A DNA stretch of 24,432 bases from RUG563 sp964549135. Its GTDB lineage: Bacteria; Bacillota; Clostridia; Christensenellales; Aristaeellaceae. How positions within the stretch are numbered: the first letter of the stretch is position 1; every line of letters begins with the position of its first letter. Positions 21,363-24,432 of the stretch are shown here, in pieces. Below the pieces are notes generated by a model. The model saw only the letters and a list, made by a program, of their open reading frames with translations. It had not been told where the DNA came from and searched no databases. Location: assembly GCA_964549135.1 (NCBI GenBank), contig CAZJUJ010000043.1, positions 1-24,432 on the forward strand, given 5' to 3'. A program made the position numbers and the translations under genes.

Positions 21363-22307
21363 TTAGAAGAGGCTCGTTTCAGAAAGCTTCCTGGAAATGG
21401 CGTTGACAATCAGCAGCATGGCCACGTTGACCACATTGTTGAAAAGGCCAACTGCCGTGGCGTAATCCAGACGGCCCTTCTGAATGCCCATCTCATACAC
21501 ATAGGTGGAAAGCACCCGGGAGGCCTCCAGATTCAGCGGCGTCTGCATCAGGAAGATTTTTTCAAACCCAACCGAAAGCACAGAGCCCGTGCGCATGATC
21601 AGCAGCGTCACGATGGTCGGCAGAATATGCGGGATATTCACATGCCATACGATCTGCAATCGATTGGCGCCGTCGATCTTGGCGGCCTCAATCTGATCCG
21701 AGGAAACCCCCGCCAGCGCCGCGATATACACAATGGCATCCCAGCCCACATTCTGCCATACGCCGGACCAGACATACATGGAGGCAAAATACCGCGGGAT
21801 ATTAAGGAAATCAATCCGGTCGCCGCCGCAGAGCACAATCAGATTATTGACAAGGCCATTGCTCCTGCGGAAGAAGCACTGCAGCATGGATACCAGCACC
21901 ACCGAGGAAATGAAATGCGGGGCGTAGGAAACCATCTGCACCGTTTTTTTGAATTTCACGTTGCGCACTTCATTGAGCATCAGCGCAAAAATCACCGCGC
22001 AGGGGAAAACCGCAATGGAATAGAAGCTGATGGAGAGCGTATTCCAAATGACGCTCATATCCATGGTTTCCACCATGTTCACAAAATGCTTCAGCCCCGT
22101 CCAGCTGCTGCCCCAGATGCCCCGGCTGCTTTTGAAATTCTTGAAGGCGATCTGGATGCCGTAGAAGGGGTAGTAATGGAAGATGCCGGTGGTGATAAGC
22201 GCCGGGAGCAGAAGAAGATAGGCCTGCCAGTAAGAGAAGATATGCTTGAGATGGCTCCGCTTTTTCCGGTGGGCAAGGGAGCGGGGAGTGGAGGAATTGA
22301 TTTCCAT
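21363..22307 (-). CDS. sugar ABC transporter permease, LplB type
   Basis: Inner-membrane permease of 314 residues and first gene of the transport operon. LplB-family marks include YYPFYGIQIAFKNF with the following GLKHF, and the EAA loop EAAKIDGANRLQIVWHVNIP. About six membrane helices are expected. The start at 22307 (MEINSSTPRS) is chosen because AAAGGAG lies about 10 nt upstream and the basic cytoplasmic N terminus (HRKKRSHLKH) follows. A frame 28 codons longer runs through the tandem duplication in the leader. Its own promoter is at 22390-22418. Confidence 0.94.
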   Translation of the reverse strand: MEINSSTPRSLAHRKKRSHLKHIFSYWQAYLLLLPALITTGIFHYYPFYGIQIAFKNFKSSRGIWGSSWTGLKHFVNMVETMDMSVIWNTLSISFYSIAVFPCAVIFALMLNEVRNVKFKKTVQMVSYAPHFISSVVLVSMLQCFFRRSNGLVNNLIVLCGGDRIDFLNIPRYFASMYVWSGVWQNVGWDAIVYIAALAGVSSDQIEAAKIDGANRLQIVWHVNIPHILPTIVTLLIMRTGSVLSVGFEKIFLMQTPLNLEASRVLSTYVYEMGIQKGRLDYATAVGLFNNVVNVAMLLIVNAISRKLSETSLF

Positions 22308-22319
22308 GGATGCATTTCT

Positions 22320-22387
22320 CCTTTGAAGATATGGGAATGATGGATGATAAGATGCCTTTGAAGGTATGGGGGGAGTGGATGACAAGA
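22320..22387 (-). repeat. tandem 33-bp duplication in the lplB-type leader
   Basis: Copies at 22320-22352 and 22355-22387 (period 35) agree at 26 of 33 positions and share CCTTTGAAG and TGGATGA on the plus strand. On the mRNA each copy ends in CTTCAAAGG, so the AAAGG ribosome-site core is duplicated too. Confidence 0.75.
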
Positions 22388-22389
22388 CC

Positions 22390-22418
22390 ATTATCTATAG
22401 TTTTATATAAGATTGCAA
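22390..22418 (-). promoter_or_regulatory. promoter of the sugar-transport operon
   Basis: On the minus strand TTGCAA (22413-22418), a 17-nt spacer and GATAAT (22390-22395) fit sigma-A. The leader is about 75 nt and contains the tandem duplication. No clear CcpA (cre) site was seen. Confidence 0.7.
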
Positions 22419-22592
22419 TACAGAATATTGGTGATGGTTTTTGCGGCATTTCCAGCCGTCAAGCCGCTCCTCCCCGGCTTTTTCACCCGAAAAAGCGTGC
22501 AAAAAACTGTGTCGCATTTTTTACAGGATACTTTTTGCCCGTTTTTTACATCTTTCACCCTCTCTGAAACCCAGGAACGAAGAAGAATACTT

Positions 22593-22629
22593 GCGGGAGG
22601 AGACTTTTGCGTCAAAAGTCCCCTCCCGC
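22593..22629. repeat. palindrome copy R6
   Basis: GCGGGAGGAGACTTTTG pairs with CAAAAGTCCCCTCCCGC around triloop CGT, with a single A/C mismatch. Confidence 0.88.
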
Positions 22630-22819
22630 ACCCTCCCGAAAACCGCCTCTGGATGGTTCATGGCAGGGTTTTACTGAGTTGAATGCCAGTGAAGCAAAAA
22701 AGAATAACAATAATATTGAAACAATAGCAAGGTTCTCCCGTCTGGCAGGAAACATCGCTATCGCTTTCTTTTGGCAGATTGAATGCCAGTGAAACAAAAG
22801 ATAATATGCAAAAAAACAA

Positions 22820-22857
22820 AACAGCAATGCTCCATCAAACGCGGAAGCATTGCTGTT
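22820..22857 (+). other. core hairpin of element E3
   Basis: AACAGCAATGC (22820-22830) and GCATTGCTGTT (22847-22857) form a perfect 11-bp stem followed by GCTTTCT. It corresponds to the E1 core and to the terminator at 10735-10779. Confidence 0.6.
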
Positions 22858-22948
22858 GCTTTCTATGGTGCTATTCGTTTTTGCTGATCTGGCATTCAAC
22901 ATGGCAGAATTCATCCATGTTTCATCCAGAGCCGGTTTTCGAGAGGGC

Positions 22949-22985
22949 GCGGGAGGGTGCTTTTGACGCAAAAGCATCCTCCCGC
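22949..22985. repeat. palindrome copy R7
   Basis: GCGGGAGGGTGCTTTTG pairs with CAAAAGCATCCTCCCGC around triloop ACG, with one wobble. Read on the minus strand it equals R1 and R4 except for one base, so it is in inverted orientation. Confidence 0.88.
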
Positions 22986-23010
22986 AAAAACCCCCGTCCC
23001 TTCTCCCCTA

Positions 23011-24228
23011 TCAAAGCCCGACGTCCTTAAGATGCAGCACCGCGTCGTCCCGCACCAATTGCGCCTGCAGGGCCGCAACATCCAGGGCAGAAAAATCATC
23101 CGTCATAGCGGCGGCGGTGCCTGCGGCCTGGCCGGTCACCGCACAGCAGGGAATCACCCGCATCAGATCCCACTGGGCATCGGTGGTAGAGGTGCAGCGC
23201 CCGGCGCAGATCAGATTCCTGACTTTCGCGGAATAGAGCGTGCGGAAGGGCACCTCATAAACGGGCCCGCGCCTGCGCCAGTTGGCGATCATGCCGATGG
23301 AATCGGCATAGCTGACATGCTCCTCGGCAATATCCTGGGTATATTCCCCCACGATCCGCCGGGTCATGCGGATCTGGGGCAGCGTCGCCAGCATGGTAGG
23401 AATCAGGGTGGGATCCTCCTTCCTGCGGCGAATAATATCATTCAGGGTCGAGGCATGGGATTGAATGGTCATTTCGGAGATTTCATCCCCATCAAGGCCC
23501 AGGAATTTCCGGTTCACCAGGGCCTGCACCTTGTCCCCGGGCTTTTTCTCCTCCTCGGGCACATCGGCAAAGCCCAGCATCTGCAATTGATACCCCGCCT
23601 TGCCGCTGTGATAATACCAGGCGGCCAGATTATTGCCCAATTGATATTCCGCCGTGGGCGCGCCGGAGAACCAGGCGATATCCGCATCCCCCGTGGCGTC
23701 CACCACGGCCTTGGCCCGGATGCCCTGCCGCCCCGATTTATTCTCGATCATTACCGCATCGATTTTCCCATTTTCGGTATGCGCAGCCACGGCATAAGTG
23801 CCATAAAGAATTTGTACGCCGGCATTGAGCAGCATTTGCTCAGCCAAAATGGCAAACAGGCTGGGATTATACTGCACGCGGAAGCGATTATCCTGCTCCG
23901 TCCGCCGGGCGGGATCCTGGCTTTCCAGCCAGTTGGCGGGATAACTGTCCGGCTGCCCCTCATAGCCCATGGAAACGGAAAGCCGCAAAAGCTCCTCGGC
24001 AATGCCGAAGGATACCTGATGCCCATAACCATCGCACAAAGGAAGATAAATGGTAACAATCCCGGCAGTGCCAAGCCCGCCCAAAATATAAAGCTTCTCC
24101 AGCAGGATTACCCGCTTCCCCTGCCGCGCCGCCGCCAGCGCCGCCGCAATCCCGGCAAACCCGCCGCCGCAGACCAATACATCGCATTGCTTTTCGGTTT
24201 TCGTTTCCAGGCATTCCCGAATCATCAT
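23011..24228 (-). CDS. FAD-dependent oxidoreductase (FAD_oxidored family)
   Basis: A 405-residue flavoprotein. The N-terminal dinucleotide fold is VLVCGGGFAGIAAALAAARQ, with Gly21-Gly22-Gly23 and Gly26 and the ribose-binding acid Glu44. GGLGTAGIV, VVDATGDADIAWF and a C-terminal second FAD contact (LICAGRC, then TGQAAGTAAA) follow PF12831, a family often found in carbohydrate and polyketide loci and annotated only generally. ATG at 24228 is followed by a second ATG; AAGGGG upstream fits the first. It has its own promoter and is monocistronic, upstream of element E3 and the sugar-uptake operon. The substrate is unknown; a sugar or polyol oxidation is possible from context only. Confidence 0.88.
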   Translation of the reverse strand: MMIRECLETKTEKQCDVLVCGGGFAGIAAALAAARQGKRVILLEKLYILGGLGTAGIVTIYLPLCDGYGHQVSFGIAEELLRLSVSMGYEGQPDSYPANWLESQDPARRTEQDNRFRVQYNPSLFAILAEQMLLNAGVQILYGTYAVAAHTENGKIDAVMIENKSGRQGIRAKAVVDATGDADIAWFSGAPTAEYQLGNNLAAWYYHSGKAGYQLQMLGFADVPEEEKKPGDKVQALVNRKFLGLDGDEISEMTIQSHASTLNDIIRRRKEDPTLIPTMLATLPQIRMTRRIVGEYTQDIAEEHVSYADSIGMIANWRRRGPVYEVPFRTLYSAKVRNLICAGRCTSTTDAQWDLMRVIPCCAVTGQAAGTAAAMTDDFSALDVAALQAQLVRDDAVLHLKDVGL

Positions 24229-24257
24229 CCTGCCACCCCTTTTCCCGTGTTTCTGTC

Positions 24258-24285
24258 ATTATACCATAGAATGCCGCCGAAGCAA
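24258..24285 (-). promoter_or_regulatory. promoter of the FAD oxidoreductase
   Basis: An extended -10 TGGTATAAT (TATAAT at 24258-24263) with a weak -35 TTGCTT (24280-24285) at 16 nt on the minus strand. Confidence 0.65.
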
Positions 24286-24344
24286 AGCCCCGGCCCTTCC
24301 TCCCGATCAGGCAGCCAGCGCATGCAGCCCGCGCCGTCCCGGGA

Positions 24345-24375
24345 AGAAAAAAGGCATCCTTCATCAGGATGCCTT
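24345..24375 (-). terminator. terminator of tRNA-Arg
   Basis: AAGGCATCC (24351-24359) and GGATGCCTT (24367-24375) form a perfect 9-bp stem with a 7-nt loop. On the minus strand it starts 2 nt after the tRNA CCA end, and a T tract follows. Confidence 0.88.
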
Positions 24376-24376
24376 G

Positions 24377-24432
24377 TGGCGCGCCCCGCGGGATTCGAAC
24401 CCACGACCTTTTGATTCGTAGTCAAACACTCT
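24377..24432 (-). tRNA. tRNA-Arg (anticodon ACG), 5' end cut by the window
   Basis: The 3' part of a tRNA on the minus strand. The anticodon stem TTTGA/TCAAA holds loop CTACGAA, giving anticodon ACG for CGN codons. The T arm is GTGGG-TTCGAAT-CCCGC, the 3' acceptor strand GGGGCGC, the discriminator G, and CCA is encoded. About 20 nt of the 5' end (acceptor and D arm) lie beyond the edge. Confidence 0.93.

Larger units (their letters stand above)
22575..22996. repeat. composite inverted-repeat element E3 (MITE-like)
   Basis: About 420 bp of non-coding DNA. Palindrome R6 is on the left, palindrome R7 on the right and a perfect core hairpin in between (22820-22857). The left inner arm (GAAAACCGCCTCTGGATGG) and the right inner arm (CATCCAGAGCCGGTTTTCG) are inverted copies, as in E1. 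It is longer than E1 by an internal unit flanked by TTGAATGCCAGTGAA at 22679-22693 and 22779-22793. It fills most of the gene-free stretch between the sugar operon promoter and the FAD oxidoreductase. Confidence 0.72.

Noticed and set aside
18484..21366. 960-codon plus-strand open frame over the binding-protein and permease genes
   Set aside because: It is antisense to two clear transporter genes, crosses their gap and has no recognisable domain; GC-rich codon use removes stops from that frame.
22612..22977. 121-codon minus-strand frame inside element E3
   Set aside because: It consists only of the inverted-repeat element, and related peptides recur wherever the repeats occur.
13246..22985. 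CRISPR array from the repeated palindromes
   Set aside because: Copies are few, irregularly spaced over kilobases, differ in sequence and lack spacers or cas genes.

Overview
The window looks like a chromosomal stretch of an endospore-forming Gram-positive bacterium, most likely a GC-rich gut or anaerobic member of the Clostridia. The evidence is a dipicolinate synthase pair (dpaA-dpaB, needed only for spores), an FtsK/SpoIIIE translocase, strong AGGAGG ribosome sites, sigma-A type promoters, a lipobox lipoprotein, and an LplB/LplC-type sugar ABC transporter with a membrane-bound AraC regulator. No genus can be named from sequence reading alone. Both ends carry tRNA genes on the minus strand: tRNA-Leu(CAA) near the left end and a tRNA-Arg(ACG) cut by the right edge.

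Region 1 (217-8962, all minus) is a housekeeping and sporulation block. In transcription order it holds clpB, dpaA, dpaB, a secreted DUF3298-like protein, ftsK and then tRNA-Leu. clpB has its own sigma-A promoter. Between clpB and dpaA a long hairpin swallows the dpaA ribosome site, and a sigma-K-like promoter would start transcription inside that hairpin's loop. A second, near-consensus sigma-A promoter in the end of dpaB would drive the secreted protein and ftsK.

Region 2 (9019-12983) holds a plus-strand lipoprotein with four peptidoglycan-binding repeats behind a hairpin-rich leader. It converges on a minus-strand pair made of a NahK-like sugar 1-kinase and RmlB dTDP-glucose 4,6-dehydratase.

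Region 3 (13652-16109) has an SDR dehydrogenase and a divergent type I dehydroquinase-like protein on the minus strand. They are transcribed away from an AraC regulator, with two tandem 13-bp repeats in the shared promoter region.

Region 4 (16280-22418, minus) is a sugar-uptake operon: LplB-type permease, LplC/YtcP-type permease and substrate-binding protein. A strong terminator follows, then a separately promoted two-TM AraC regulator. Upstream lies an FAD-dependent oxidoreductase (23011-24228).

The most unusual content is intergenic. Seven copies of a GC-rich palindrome (about 37-39 bp, with TTTTG and CAAAA flanking a three-base loop) sit at three loci. Two loci are long composite inverted repeats with a central AGCAATG hairpin, which look like non-coding MITE- or REP-like elements. 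Stem bases differ between copies while pairing is largely kept. A related core appears to serve as the terminator after the lipoprotein gene. I do not recognise this repeat family by name.
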